A stretch of 64,000 bases of DNA from Brevibacillus agri (GTDB lineage: Bacteria; Bacillota; Bacilli; Brevibacillales; Brevibacillaceae): assembly GCF_004117055.1 (NCBI RefSeq), contig NZ_CP026363.1, positions 2,906,001 to 2,970,000 of the forward strand, in the 5' to 3' direction. Position 1 is the first letter of the stretch. Each line of letters starts with the position of its first letter. Shown in pieces: positions 1-8,780 of this stretch. A program made the position numbers and the translations under genes. The notes below the pieces were generated by a model, which did not search any database, was not told the origin of the DNA, and saw only the letters and a list, made by a program, of their open reading frames with translations.

Positions 1-147
1 GGCGTGCAAGTCCTGCCGCCAGGGCAATTCTGGATCAACCCGGATTGCGGGCTGAAGACGCGGGGCCGAGAGGAAACAATCGCGTCTCTGAAAAACATGG
101 TAGCGGCGACACACGCAGTACGAAACCGCCTGGCACAAAAAGCATAA
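1..147 (+). CDS. metE: Cobalamin-independent methionine synthase, C-terminal end (partial)
   Basis: Frame 1 is open from the window edge to TAA at 145-147, giving the last 48 residues of a protein. It contains the stretch [11 protein letters not shown], typical of the C-terminal catalytic domain of MetE-type enzymes, where the Cys is a zinc ligand. The family transfers a methyl group from methyltetrahydrofolate to homocysteine in the cytoplasm. Only the tail is present, so a short MetE-like paralogue (YxjG/YxjH type) cannot be excluded. Confidence 0.75.
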   Translation, partial: GVQVLPPGQFWINPDCGLKTRGREETIASLKNMVAATHAVRNRLAQKA

Positions 148-171
148 GCATGAGCGAGAGGAGCAGTACAG

Positions 172-666
172 ATGGCAACAGAAGCCCAGATCGCAACAGA
201 AGCACGGCCTGTCGGGCAGTCGAGAACTTTTTTGACAGACCTCGTCTTCCCGCCGGATACGAACCATCACAATACGATCTTCGGCGGCAAAGTAATGGCG
301 TACGTCGACAAGATCGCCTGCATCGCGGCGATGCGCCATTGCCGCAAGCCGGTAGTCACCGCGTCCAGCGATTCGTTCGATTTCCTCGCGCCGATCAAGA
401 CAGGGGAAGCGATCAACCTGGAAGCGTACGTCACCTGGACGCACAACACGTCGATGGAAGTGTTCGTGAAGGTGGAGTCGGAAAATCTGTTGACAGGCGA
501 AAAACGCATGACCGCGAGAGCGTACTTGACGATGATCGCCCTCGACGAGCAAGGCAAGCCGACGCTGGTGCCCGCCGTCATCCCGGAAACCGAGGAGGAG
601 CGCCTCCAGCACGAAAAGGCGAAGCATCGCTACGCGCTGAGGAAGCAGCGGAAGGCGGAGTTGTAG
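172..666 (+). CDS. Acyl-CoA thioesterase, hotdog fold (YkhA/YciA type)
   Basis: A 164-residue cytoplasmic protein starting at ATG 172 after a GAGAGGAG ribosome site. The segment from residue 32 (HHNTIFGGKVMAYVDKIA) is the signature of the BFIT/YciA hotdog thioesterases: the Asn/Gly-rich turn binds CoA and the Asp on the long helix is catalytic. The family hydrolyses acyl-CoA to free acid and CoA. The C-terminus is a basic, Glu-rich tail typical of the Bacillus YkhA group. It sits 24 bp behind metE and ends before a good intrinsic terminator, so it may share the metE transcript. Substrate length cannot be read from sequence. Confidence 0.85.
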   Translation: MATEAQIATEARPVGQSRTFLTDLVFPPDTNHHNTIFGGKVMAYVDKIACIAAMRHCRKPVVTASSDSFDFLAPIKTGEAINLEAYVTWTHNTSMEVFVKVESENLLTGEKRMTARAYLTMIALDEQGKPTLVPAVIPETEEERLQHEKAKHRYALRKQRKAEL

Positions 667-708
667 TCACCGTTGCAAGAAACAGCATACAGCAACAAAA
701 GCAATGCC

Positions 709-740
709 AAAAGCCCTCACCGACAGGTTGAGGGCTTTTG
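709..740 (+). terminator. Intrinsic terminator after the thioesterase gene
   Basis: Inverted repeat AAAAGCCCTCA / TGAGGGCTTTT around a 9-base loop, ending in a T-run. The A-tract on the other side could let it work in both directions, which would suit the convergent gene at 811-1275. Confidence 0.8.
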
Positions 741-810
741 CTGTGAGCGGCACGCAGGCACTAAGGGATCAAGGGCAAACACACAATGCGGCACGGGGAA
801 AGCCGCAACG

Positions 811-1275
811 TCAAAACAACTGTTGCCGCACCAACGGCCGCAGCTCCTCTGTAAACTGCTCGACTAGCTCGGGCCGTCCGTGAAACTGTGCAGGCGTATT
901 TTGAAACAGTACGGCTTCCCACTGCTCGCCCTGCTTTTTCGCTACGAGCGTCTGGTGCGCATGGAGCGCTGGATCAAGCTCGTCTTTTCCGGGAGGGATC
1001 ATGCCGACCATGGCGCGAACCATCCCCACTTCCTCGCTGAGCAGGCATGCGGACTTGATTTTGTACACAAAGGGGGGAGTCAGATGGTGGGAAAAAACGT
1101 CGTGCAGGTGCGTAAAAATGGCGGCTCGTCCGATCAGATGGCTGCCGTCAAAGCCGATAAGCTCGCCGTCTGCCGCGAACGGAGCGGACATGCCGGATGC
1201 ACTGTGTTCGTTCCAGCCGCGAATGACTTGCCGGTAGAGGGTGCGAATCGCATCTTCGTGTGTGGCTGTGCCCAT
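811..1275 (-). CDS. SnoaL/SgcJ-like small alpha+beta protein
   Basis: 154 residues, starting at the ATG whose complement is 1273-1275, preceded by AGGAGG. A longer reading frame to 1359 exists but lacks a ribosome site. The pattern (an N-terminal helix, 'AFAADGELIGFDG', then a long sheet region) fits the NTF2-like SnoaL/SgcJ/EcaC fold used by small cyclases, isomerases and hydrolases. No catalytic set specific to one reaction is obvious. It converges on the thioesterase gene and stands alone. The fold assignment is reasonable; the function is unknown. Confidence 0.65.
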   Translation of the reverse strand: MGTATHEDAIRTLYRQVIRGWNEHSASGMSAPFAADGELIGFDGSHLIGRAAIFTHLHDVFSHHLTPPFVYKIKSACLLSEEVGMVRAMVGMIPPGKDELDPALHAHQTLVAKKQGEQWEAVLFQNTPAQFHGRPELVEQFTEELRPLVRQQLF

Positions 1276-1502
1276 CCTGGCGTACCTCCTTGGGTGGCTG
1301 TTTGAACCATAGTGTATCATACGAACCCGAAACGATGTCAAAGGCTTGTGAGCACGCACCGAACGCTACTTTCAGGATCGCGCCGCGCGTGTGCATGGTC
1401 TGCTGTGGCTGCCGTGCGCTTCGCTGCGAGTGTGTTTCCATCCGGATGGAGTTCCGGTCGTACAGCGATGGCAGGCAGCAAACTGAAGGATAAACTACAT
1501 TT

Positions 1503-1542
1503 TTCAATATGTATTGAAGTGAATTAATGCAAAAGATATACT
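1503..1542 (+). promoter_or_regulatory. Promoter with palindromic operator for the rpiR operon
   Basis: A perfect palindrome TTCAAT-ATGT-ATTGAA (1503-1518) overlaps the -35 box TTGAAG (1514-1519). A 17-bp spacer leads to the -10 box TATACT (1537-1542). The rpiR start lies 46 bp downstream. RpiR-family proteins often bind such palindromes and regulate their own operon, so this is the likely autoregulatory site. Between 1276 and 1500 I see no gene. Confidence 0.6.
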
Positions 1543-1588
1543 ATTCTCAAAACTTGCACCAAACGAAACGCAAAGGAGTCTTTTCGGT

Positions 1589-2488
1589 ATGGATCAGGAT
1601 CAGCACCAGCACGTAAAAGAACGCATTCGCAAGCAATACGGCCATTTGACCGCCAGCCAAAAGATCATTTCCAAAATCGCCCTCGAAAAGCCGAGCCTGC
1701 TAGCTATCCATACGGCCAAAAAAATCGCGGAGCTGACGAATACGAGTGAGGCGACCGTCATTCGTTTTTGCTACGCGCTGGGCTATTCCGGCTACACAGA
1801 GTTGCAGGAGGAGATCAAAAAGTCGCTGTTGATCGGCGACCAGAGAAAGGGGCCGATCCAGAAATACCGCGACACCGAAGCTGCGCTCACCCGCGACAAT
1901 TACGCGCACCAGGTCATCGAAACCGACATCGCCTACCTCCAGCAAAGCTTGCAGCAGATCGACTACGGCTTGCTGCATCAGGCTGTGCAAAGCATTATGG
2001 CGGCGCACCGGATCGTCGTCGTAGGGTTTCGCTGGTGCCACATCCCGGCGAAGTGGCTGTTTTCCGCCTTGAACGCGATCAAGGGCAACACCCACCTGTA
2101 CACGGGCGCGGTCGACAACGCCGACTACTTTTTGACCGAACGCGAGCAGGAGTGGCTCGTCATTGCGCTTTCTTTTCCGCGCCATCCGAGCGAGACGGTC
2201 GCCATGGTGCATTCCGCCAAGGCATTGGGGGCAAAAGTGCTCGCGATTACCGAGGGCGAGCTGTCGCCGATCAGCCAGGCTGCCGATCTGCTGCTGAAAA
2301 TCACGACGCCGCAGCCTGTTGCGACCAGCGGCATGCCTACGCTGTTTTCGGTGCTGAATGTCCTCGTCAAAGGGGTGATGGTCCACGATGCTGCGCGTGT
2401 GCAACAACGGCTGCAGCACTACGATGAGATCAGCTCGAAGCTCTACTCCTTCGTCGGAGAAGAGGAAGAAGACTTTTCGATCTATTAA
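1589..2488 (+). CDS. RpiR/MurR-family transcriptional regulator (HTH + SIS)
   Basis: 299 residues; ATG 1589 follows AAAGGAG. Residues 1-80 form the HTH_6 domain (LTNTSEATVIRFCYALGYSG is the recognition helix region). Residues ~120-250 form a SIS sugar-phosphate-binding domain ending in a typical AITEGELSPISQAADLLL stretch. Such regulators sense phosphosugars and control adjacent catabolic or transport genes. It leads an operon with a CapA-like protein (39 bp gap) and an MFS transporter, behind a palindromic operator that overlaps the -35 box. The effector is unknown. Confidence 0.88.
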   Translation: MDQDQHQHVKERIRKQYGHLTASQKIISKIALEKPSLLAIHTAKKIAELTNTSEATVIRFCYALGYSGYTELQEEIKKSLLIGDQRKGPIQKYRDTEAALTRDNYAHQVIETDIAYLQQSLQQIDYGLLHQAVQSIMAAHRIVVVGFRWCHIPAKWLFSALNAIKGNTHLYTGAVDNADYFLTEREQEWLVIALSFPRHPSETVAMVHSAKALGAKVLAITEGELSPISQAADLLLKITTPQPVATSGMPTLFSVLNVLVKGVMVHDAARVQQRLQHYDEISSKLYSFVGEEEEDFSIY

Positions 2489-2527
2489 AATCCAACGCTT
2501 ATCAAAAAAGTAAGGGAGGATGCAGCC

Positions 2528-3832
2528 ATGTCTTTGCCCGTTTGGTTCGCCGCTACAGGCGACAGCTTTCTCACATGCGACTTGCCTTATCGCGATCACG
2601 CTTTTCAGGAAGTAGCCCGTTTGCTGCATCGTGCCGATGTGCGCATCGCCAATCTGGAGTCGACCGTGCACGACAACGAAGGCTATCCGAGCGCGCAAAG
2701 CGGCGGCACCTGGGCGATGTCGCCGCCAGCTTCGTTGCAGGTATTGAAGGACTATGGCTTTAACATGATCGGCTGGGCGAACAATCACACGCTCGACTAT
2801 TTGTACGGCGGGCTGGAAGCGACGGAGCGCCACCTGAATGAATACGGCTTCGTCCATGCCGGCGCTGGCAAAAATCTCGCGGAGGCGTCCGCTCCCCGCT
2901 ATCTCGAATGCGAGTCGGCGAGAGTGGCCTTGATCGCGGCGACATCGACGTTCCATCCGTGGTGGGCGGCGGGCGAACAGCGTCCAGACAGCATCGGCCG
3001 CCCCGGAATCAATCCGCTGCGCTACGTCATGACGCATTATTTGCAGCCGGAAAAGCTCGCCAGGCTGCAAGAGATTGCCGCTGTGACAGACATCAACGCC
3101 TTCAACAAGCTATTGATCGAGGAAGGCTTCATGAACGATCCGGGCAAAGACGTTTTTTTGTTCGGAAACGCCCGCTTTATGGCGGGAGAAGAGGAGGGGA
3201 CGACGACTCAGCCGCATCCGCGCGATCGGGCCCGGATCGTGCAGCGGATCGGGGAGGCGAAGCGGCGCGCCGACTACGTCGTGGTCAGCATTCACGCGCA
3301 TGAGATGAAAGGCGATGCCAAAGAGGTGCCCGCAGACTTTTTGCCTGTTTTCGCCAAAGCGTGTATCGACGCCGGGGCGCATGCCGTGGTTGGGCACGGT
3401 CCGCATCTGCTGCGCGGCATCGAAATTTACAAAAACAGGCCGATCTTTTACAGCCTGGGCGATTTCGTCTTCCAGACCGAGTTAGTGACGACGCAGCCGG
3501 CCGATTTTTACGAACATTACGGGCTGGACCATACGCACAACGTCGCAGACGCGCTGGAGGCGATGAGCGCGAACTACACGCGCGGCTTGTGCGTGCACAA
3601 AGAGGTGTGGCAGTCGGTCATTCCGCTGTGGAGTATGCAAAATGGCGAGCTGGTCGAGCTGGAGCTGCACCCGATTGAGCTTGGCTTCGAGCAGCCTGTC
3701 TATCGGATGGGCTGGCCGAGACTGAGCGCGAACCCGGAGATTTTGCTCGGACTGCGGGCGCTTTGCGAACCGTACGGCACGGTTATCGAAATGGACAACG
3801 GCATCGGGAGGGTGCGGCTGCAAAAAGGCTGA
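2528..3832 (+). CDS. CapA-family metallophosphatase-like protein, no signal peptide
   Basis: 434 residues, ATG 2528 after AAGGGAGG. It begins directly with the CapA core (FAATGDSFL, then NLEST and WANNHTLDY), and later has the HAHEM and VGHGPHLLRG/YSLGDFVFQ motifs of the CapA/PgsA calcineurin-like fold. Classical CapA (poly-gamma-glutamate synthesis) is membrane anchored; this one has no signal or membrane segment, so it is probably cytoplasmic. With an RpiR regulator upstream and an MFS carrier downstream, a role in processing an imported compound is more likely than capsule synthesis. That role is inference. Confidence 0.75.
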   Translation: MSLPVWFAATGDSFLTCDLPYRDHAFQEVARLLHRADVRIANLESTVHDNEGYPSAQSGGTWAMSPPASLQVLKDYGFNMIGWANNHTLDYLYGGLEATERHLNEYGFVHAGAGKNLAEASAPRYLECESARVALIAATSTFHPWWAAGEQRPDSIGRPGINPLRYVMTHYLQPEKLARLQEIAAVTDINAFNKLLIEEGFMNDPGKDVFLFGNARFMAGEEEGTTTQPHPRDRARIVQRIGEAKRRADYVVVSIHAHEMKGDAKEVPADFLPVFAKACIDAGAHAVVGHGPHLLRGIEIYKNRPIFYSLGDFVFQTELVTTQPADFYEHYGLDHTHNVADALEAMSANYTRGLCVHKEVWQSVIPLWSMQNGELVELELHPIELGFEQPVYRMGWPRLSANPEILLGLRALCEPYGTVIEMDNGIGRVRLQKG

Positions 3833-3884
3833 GCTGGCTGCGCCGAATCTGCTTTCCATCCCATACTTGAATGGAGTGATTCAC

Positions 3885-5141
3885 ATGATGGCGAGAATCA
3901 CCATGGTCATGCTGTTCGTGCTGTACATGATTAACTATGCGGACAAAACGATTGCGGGCTATTCTGCGGTACCGATTATGGCAGAGTTTTCCCTGTCGCA
4001 AAAAGAGTGGGGGCTGGTCGGAAGCAGCTTCTTCTGGTTTTTCTCGATCGCCGGAATCCTGGGGGCGGCGCTCTCGGACCGGATCGGGACGAAAAAGATG
4101 CTCGCCATCATGGCTTTGTCCTGGACGGTCATCCAGTTTGGCGCTTATGCGATCGCCGGATTGCCGATGCTCGTGGTCGCGAGGGTGCTGCTTGGCATCG
4201 GCGAAGGCCCGTTTTGGGCGACGGTGGTCAGCCACCTGAACAAATGGTTTCCCGAAGAAAAGCGCGGGCTCGTCTATTCGACCGTCAACTTCGGCGCTTT
4301 TGTGGGCGCTGTGGCCTCGGCTCCGCTGCTGGTTTCGCTCATTGACAGCAACGGCTGGCGGTTTGCCTGGGCGTTCATGGGCGCTCTCAGCCTGATTTGG
4401 CTTTTGATCTGGCTGTGGGTCGGCAAGGACAGACTGCCGATCAGCGTCGAGGCGGCAAAGCCTGCGGCAGCTTTGCCCAAAGCCAGGTGGACGGACATCT
4501 CCGGCGTCCTGCTCTCGGCGACGTTTTTGCTCTGCTTTCTCATTTATTTCGCGCAAATTTGGGGCACGACGTTTGCCTCTGTATGGGAGCCTGTCTACCT
4601 GGTGCAAGTCATCCATTTAACGAATCAGCAAATGGCCTACTCGATTGCCGGGATGGGGCTTTTGGCAGGGCTGATGACCATCCTGATTTCCTGGACAGGG
4701 GATCGCCTCTATAAAAAGCATCGCAGCTACCGAAAATCGTACGTGCTGGTAGGGGGAGTCTCGATCATTTTGGGTGGCGTGTGCTTTTATGCGGTCACCT
4801 TCGTCCAGTCGACGCCGCTTGTGCTAATCGCGCTCTGCCTGGGAAAAGGGTTTGCTTTTTCCGTGGGCACGGCCGCCTCTGTCATCGTCAGCAGCATGCT
4901 GCCAGAACGCACGGGCTTGCTTGTAGGCGTGCTGTCCAGTCTCGTCACGCTGGCCGGGATAATTTCTCCGCTCGTCACGGGCTCGATTGTGCAGGCAGCA
5001 GGGAATGTCGGCGTCGGCTTCAGCCATGCGATGATCGTGAATGCGCTCTTGTTTGTCGGCTGCGGCGTCCTCTTTCTGCTCTTTGCCAAACGGGAAGAAA
5101 AAAAGACGCCGTTGCTCGCAGAAATCCCTACGGTTTCCTAA
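3885..5141 (+). CDS. MFS transporter (anion:cation symporter / sugar acid type)
   Basis: 418 residues from ATG 3885, which has GGAGTG six bases upstream; a TTG at 3867 is in frame but poorly placed. About 12 membrane segments. The loop DRIGTKKMLAI is the MFS motif A between helices 2 and 3, and VARVLLGIGEGPFWATVV resembles the ACS/phthalate-permease family. It most likely imports an organic anion such as a sugar acid. It is third in the rpiR-capA operon, 52 bp after capA. Confidence 0.8.
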   Translation: MMARITMVMLFVLYMINYADKTIAGYSAVPIMAEFSLSQKEWGLVGSSFFWFFSIAGILGAALSDRIGTKKMLAIMALSWTVIQFGAYAIAGLPMLVVARVLLGIGEGPFWATVVSHLNKWFPEEKRGLVYSTVNFGAFVGAVASAPLLVSLIDSNGWRFAWAFMGALSLIWLLIWLWVGKDRLPISVEAAKPAAALPKARWTDISGVLLSATFLLCFLIYFAQIWGTTFASVWEPVYLVQVIHLTNQQMAYSIAGMGLLAGLMTILISWTGDRLYKKHRSYRKSYVLVGGVSIILGGVCFYAVTFVQSTPLVLIALCLGKGFAFSVGTAASVIVSSMLPERTGLLVGVLSSLVTLAGIISPLVTGSIVQAAGNVGVGFSHAMIVNALLFVGCGVLFLLFAKREEKKTPLLAEIPTVS

Positions 5142-5202
5142 AAGAAATGCTTTATCCGGCTCGTTTCAGGTGTTAAAATTTTCTGAAAAGGGGGTAGATG
5201 TG

Positions 5203-6699
5203 ATGTATCATTTGAATGAAAACTTGCGGCAAAGCGCACAAAATTTCCCGGACCATCCCGCCTACATATTTTCGGGGGAGACGACCACGTACCGAGAATT
5301 GAACCAGCAGGTGGATGAGCTGGCCTCCGGCTTGGCCAAGCTCGGGATCGGAAAAGGAGACGCTGTTGCGCTCATCATGGACAATCGGCCACAGTTTGTA
5401 AGCGCTTACTACGCGATTTTGCGGACAGGTGCTGCCGTCGTCCCGATGAATCCGATCTACACGCCGCGGGAGATCAGCTTTATCCTCGCCAACAGCCAGG
5501 CTAAAGCCGTGATCGCCCTCGCCGCGCTCGAACCTGTCCTTACCCCCTTGAAGGAACAACTGGAGCATGTGACACATCTCATCTACACGGAGGCGACAGG
5601 CGACGAGCTGACGCTGGAGCAGGTCGCACAAGCGGGGGACGGCAGCTTTGTCGAGCCAGAGCGACACGAAGACGATCTCGCTGTGATTTTGTACACGTCC
5701 GGCACGACCGGGCAGCCGAAGGGCGCGATGCTCTCTCACCGCAACATGGCTTCCAATGCAGAAGCGATGGGGATTTTGTTCGAGCTGCTCCCCGAAGATC
5801 GGGTGGTAGCGGTGCTGCCGATGTTCCACGTCTTTTGCATGACGGTTTGCCTCAACGGTCCGATTCGCTACGGCGCATCCATTATCATCATTCCACGCTT
5901 CCATCCGGTAGAAGTGGTCAATACGATCCGCGAGCAAAAAGCGACCTGCTTTGCGGGCGTGCCGACGATGTACAACTACATGCTCCAACTGCCGAATGCG
6001 ACGAAGGAAGATTTCGCTTCCGTCCGTCTCTGCTGCTCGGGCGGCGCATCCATGCCAGTCGAGCTCTTGCACAAGTTCGAAGCCAAGTACGAAGTAATGA
6101 TCTTAGAAGGCTACGGGCTGTCCGAGGCGGCTCCGGCCACTGCCTTCAACCCGTTGCGCGGGACGAGAAAGCCTGGCTCGGTCGGAGTGAACATCCCCCA
6201 TGTCGTGAACAAGGTCGTCGATCCGGAGGGCAACGAGCTGCCGCGCGGCGAAGTCGGCGAGCTGGTGGTGCAAGGCCCGAATGTCATGCTCGGTTATTTG
6301 GGACTGCCGGAAGATACGGCCGCTACGCTTCGAAATGGCTGGCTGTACACGGGCGATATGGCGCGGATGGACGAGGAAGGGTATGTGTACATCGTAGACC
6401 GCAAAAAAGACATGATTCTCGTCGACGGCTACAACGTCTACCCGCGCGAGGTGGAGGAAGTGCTCTACCAGCACCCGGCGATTATCGAGGCGGCGGTGAT
6501 CGGCGTGCCGGACGAAGTGCACGGCGAAGCAGTCAAAGCTTTTGTCGCGCTCAAAGAAGTAGCGGTGTCCCAGGAAGACATCGTCGCGTTTTGCCAGGAC
6601 AAATTGGCGAAGTACAAAGTGCCGCGCCTGGTCGAAATCGTACCGGAGCTGCCGAAAAACAGCACGGGCAAAATTTTGCGCCGCAGCTTGCGCAAGTAA
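5203..6699 (+). CDS. Long-chain acyl-CoA synthetase (AMP-forming)
   Basis: 498 residues. The open frame extends upstream to 5041 inside the MFS gene, but the likely start is ATG 5203, after AAAAGGGGG and matching the family's N-terminus. Motifs in order: YTSGTTGQPKGA (ATP/AMP loop), GYGLSEAAP, the TGD aspartate, and the C-terminal NSTGKILRRSLRK with the adenylation Lys. It activates a fatty or other carboxylic acid to its CoA thioester. The gap to the MFS gene is 61 bp, so it may be cotranscribed; a terminator follows. Chain length is not readable. Confidence 0.85.
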   Translation: MYHLNENLRQSAQNFPDHPAYIFSGETTTYRELNQQVDELASGLAKLGIGKGDAVALIMDNRPQFVSAYYAILRTGAAVVPMNPIYTPREISFILANSQAKAVIALAALEPVLTPLKEQLEHVTHLIYTEATGDELTLEQVAQAGDGSFVEPERHEDDLAVILYTSGTTGQPKGAMLSHRNMASNAEAMGILFELLPEDRVVAVLPMFHVFCMTVCLNGPIRYGASIIIIPRFHPVEVVNTIREQKATCFAGVPTMYNYMLQLPNATKEDFASVRLCCSGGASMPVELLHKFEAKYEVMILEGYGLSEAAPATAFNPLRGTRKPGSVGVNIPHVVNKVVDPEGNELPRGEVGELVVQGPNVMLGYLGLPEDTAATLRNGWLYTGDMARMDEEGYVYIVDRKKDMILVDGYNVYPREVEEVLYQHPAIIEAAVIGVPDEVHGEAVKAFVALKEVAVSQEDIVAFCQDKLAKYKVPRLVEIVPELPKNSTGKILRRSLRK

Positions 6700-6753
6700 T
6701 CTGCGCTTGGACGTGTGCGACATAGTTAGCTGATTGTGATTGACAGAAGGAGA

Positions 6754-6787
6754 AGAGCCAGACCCGCGCGGGATCTGGCTCTTTTTT
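6754..6787 (+). terminator. Intrinsic terminator after acyl-CoA synthetase
   Basis: AGAGCCAGA / TCTGGCTCT stem around a GC-rich loop, followed by TTTTTT. Confidence 0.85.
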
Positions 6788-6851
6788 GCCCAGAGCGGAT
6801 TCTTATACGGAATAACGGGAGGGCACCTTTCATCAAGGGTATTTCGTTTAC

Positions 6852-7195
6852 GTGATCGTCGTAAGCTGGACTGACTGGCTTTGGGCAAACAGTCGAGGCG
6901 CGCGGCGGCAAAATTCAGGCGGAAATGGGCGGCGCAACACCGGCGTCGATCCGTACATGCTGGCATCGGTCATTCAAAAATTTTGTACGGTACTTACCAA
7001 AACGCGACCTTTTGCGCCGACCACATGCCCAAAAGACTTGCAGCTCTATGCAGCAGCAGCCCACGAACAGCACGTGCCCGTACTCGTCGGAGACACGGTA
7101 TCGCAGATGTACGAAGTAGCAAAGGCACAGGACAAAGGAAGCTGGAATTCGTCCGCGGTCTGCACGACGACAGAGAAGCAGGTTGGGTGAGTATT
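6852..7195 (+). pseudogene. Remnant of a beta-hydroxyacid (3-hydroxyisobutyrate-type) dehydrogenase
   Basis: No intact frame, but pieces in different frames resemble the C-terminal domain of this family: VDPYMLASVI, then KDLQLYAAAAHEQHVPVLVG, then SQMYEVAKAQDKG; the usual 'G-K-L-D-F-S-A-L' end appears only by switching frame (RKLEF, then SAV). The NAD-binding N-terminal half is missing. This is a gene fragment with several frameshifts. A hairpin terminator follows at 7228. Confidence 0.5.
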
Positions 7196-7227
7196 GGGCG
7201 GTAGGGTTTTCTACATTTGCAAAAAGT

Positions 7228-7262
7228 CGATGCTTCCTGTAGAGGAGCATCGGCATTTTTTG
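7228..7262 (+). terminator. Intrinsic terminator after dehydrogenase remnant
   Basis: Stem of CGATGCTTCC with GGAGCATCG (one mismatch), followed by GGCATTTTTT. Confidence 0.65.
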
Positions 7263-7398
7263 TCGCTTGCTTGCAGATAGCTGTATTTTTTTGTGAATGC
7301 GGGAAAAAGAGGATTGCTTACTCCACCGCATCATCGGTCGATAACGGATAGCTGCTCTCATAAGAAAAGGGCTTCTGCTTCACTTGGTGACCGTTAGC

Positions 7399-7509
7399 AT
7401 GGCAAACACCGCGTTACAGTTTGAATTCTTAGTAAATAGTTTGAACGAAATTGGGGAAGATAGATTGAAGATCGTGTTAATGTATTGGATCGTATTACAC
7501 AATGTCTAA
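7399..7509 (+). CDS. Possible 36-residue ORF of unknown function
   Basis: ATG 7399 to TAA 7509 encodes a peptide that ends in KIVLMYWIVLHNV. A weak GGTGA lies nine bases upstream. It marks the start of the AT-rich patch. It could be a gene fragment rather than a functional peptide; I do not recognise it. The rest of 7263-7635 has no other gene. Confidence 0.2.
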   Translation: MANTALQFEFLVNSLNEIGEDRLKIVLMYWIVLHNV

Positions 7510-7594
7510 TTACAAGGTTATTCCTGATGCACATTAAAAATGGTCGGAATCGACAAAACATTATAGACGATTCTGAGTGCAAATGTTGATACGA

Positions 7595-7605
7595 AATGGT
7601 ATAAT
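7595..7605 (+). promoter_or_regulatory. Extended -10 promoter of the protease gene
   Basis: ATGGTATAAT: a perfect TATAAT (7600-7605) with the TG extension upstream, 31 bp before the likely GTG start at 7636 and followed by AAGGAGG. No good -35 box is evident, which extended -10 promoters do not need. Confidence 0.5.
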
Positions 7606-7635
7606 GTGTAATAAAATACATAAGGAGGTAATTTG

Positions 7636-8068
7636 GTGTTTAAGAAACTAATCTCATTATTTTTTTGCATTATCGCTCATCTTAGTACAAGCAACATTTG
7701 TCGCACAAGCAAAGAGCAACGAAGTGACAGAAGAAGTTGTAGATCAAGTAGCAAAAGAATATTTGAAGAGATTGAAGACTACTGTAGAGTTTGAAGACAA
7801 AACCAATGTGATTCCATTTTATGACCTTGATGATAACGAGTTAGGTTACTATTATCAGTTTGAGAATGGGGAAGAGAGCTTCTTTATGTTACTATCATCC
7901 AATACTGACTACTCACCGCTTTTCTCAGCCGGAAGTGGCGAACCTGATATTAAGATCATAGACGATGATGGTAAATATTATTACGCTGGTAATGTGACTC
8001 TCTATAAAGCTGAAAGTGATACAAATGTTGTAGATAGAATTAATGATGCATTGAAAAAAGCTCTTTGA
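7636..8068 (+). pseudogene. Signal peptide and pro-region of a secreted C39-like protease (frameshifted)
   Basis: GTG 7636 after AAGGAGG starts MFKKLISLFF, then a run of seven T (7660-7666) shifts the frame. Removing one T gives a textbook signal peptide ending VQATFVAQA|KS and continues into the open frame at 7724-8068. That frame (YYYQFENGEESFFML...) resembles the pro-domain of secreted papain-like proteases. The stop TGA (8066-8068) lies just after an A6 run; one extra A would continue directly into the protease at 8068. Both lesions are homopolymer indels and cancel each other. Either real decay, slippage expression, or sequencing error. Confidence 0.55.
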
Positions 8069-8772
8069 TGCAGAAAAGCGTAAGCAAAAGTAATCAGTTA
8101 GATAAAAGAGAATTGCGCATTAAGAAAAACTCAAAATCAATAGATAAATGGGAGTTGTTTATCTCTGATAGTAAAACCACATCTCGTAAAGATACATCAG
8201 CTGTTTCAACCGCAGCAGTAAAAGAGGATTATATCAAAGGTGTTGAAATAATGAATCAATGGGGGAGCGGTGTGGACTATCCAGCTAGTTCTTGTGGGCC
8301 GACTACCCTCGCAACAATAGCTGAATACTGGAGATCTGAAGAAAGCAAAAGTAAAATACGCGGACTTGATTATTACTCGGAAGCGGATATGATTAACCAC
8401 ATGTGGGATACACATGGAGGGACAGTTTTAGGGATGACTACTGGTAAACTAAGAGATGCTATAAAAATTCACACTAATGAACATGGAGGTAAGTATTCTG
8501 TTAAAACAAATAGTTTCAATAATTTCACTACCTATAAATCGGAAATTAGAGCAGATAGACCTCTAGCAATTAAATTCGATGATTGGTTTGTGTTTGACGA
8601 TAGTTGGGGGGATGAATATGTTTATGATTACCATTGGACAACAGGAGTAGGATATATTGAAGGTGATGGCGATGAAATAATGTATATCCATGATAGTGTA
8701 GGCGGTGTTGCTTATATCGATTATGTAACTCATGAGGATATTGTTACTATGGTATCAATAGATATTAATTAG
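8068..8772 (+). CDS. C39-like (papain-fold) cysteine protease domain protein
   Basis: 234 residues from ATG 8068, which overlaps the previous TGA by one base (TGATG). No Shine-Dalgarno is visible. SSCGPTTLATIAEYW carries the catalytic Cys, YHWTTGVGY the His and YIHDSVGG the third residue, as in C39-like/papain-fold peptidases. It has no signal peptide of its own: it reads as the mature domain of a pre-pro-enzyme whose 5' part is 7636-8068. Translational coupling through TGATG could still give a separate cytoplasmic product. AT-rich compared with neighbours, suggesting transfer. Confidence 0.65.
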   Translation: MQKSVSKSNQLDKRELRIKKNSKSIDKWELFISDSKTTSRKDTSAVSTAAVKEDYIKGVEIMNQWGSGVDYPASSCGPTTLATIAEYWRSEESKSKIRGLDYYSEADMINHMWDTHGGTVLGMTTGKLRDAIKIHTNEHGGKYSVKTNSFNNFTTYKSEIRADRPLAIKFDDWFVFDDSWGDEYVYDYHWTTGVGYIEGDGDEIMYIHDSVGGVAYIDYVTHEDIVTMVSIDIN

Positions 8773-8780
8773 TTAATAGT

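Noticed and set aside
1700-3070. 456-codon frame on the minus strand
   Set aside because: Antisense to rpiR and capA; Arg/His-rich composition of a GC-skewed shadow, no ribosome site.
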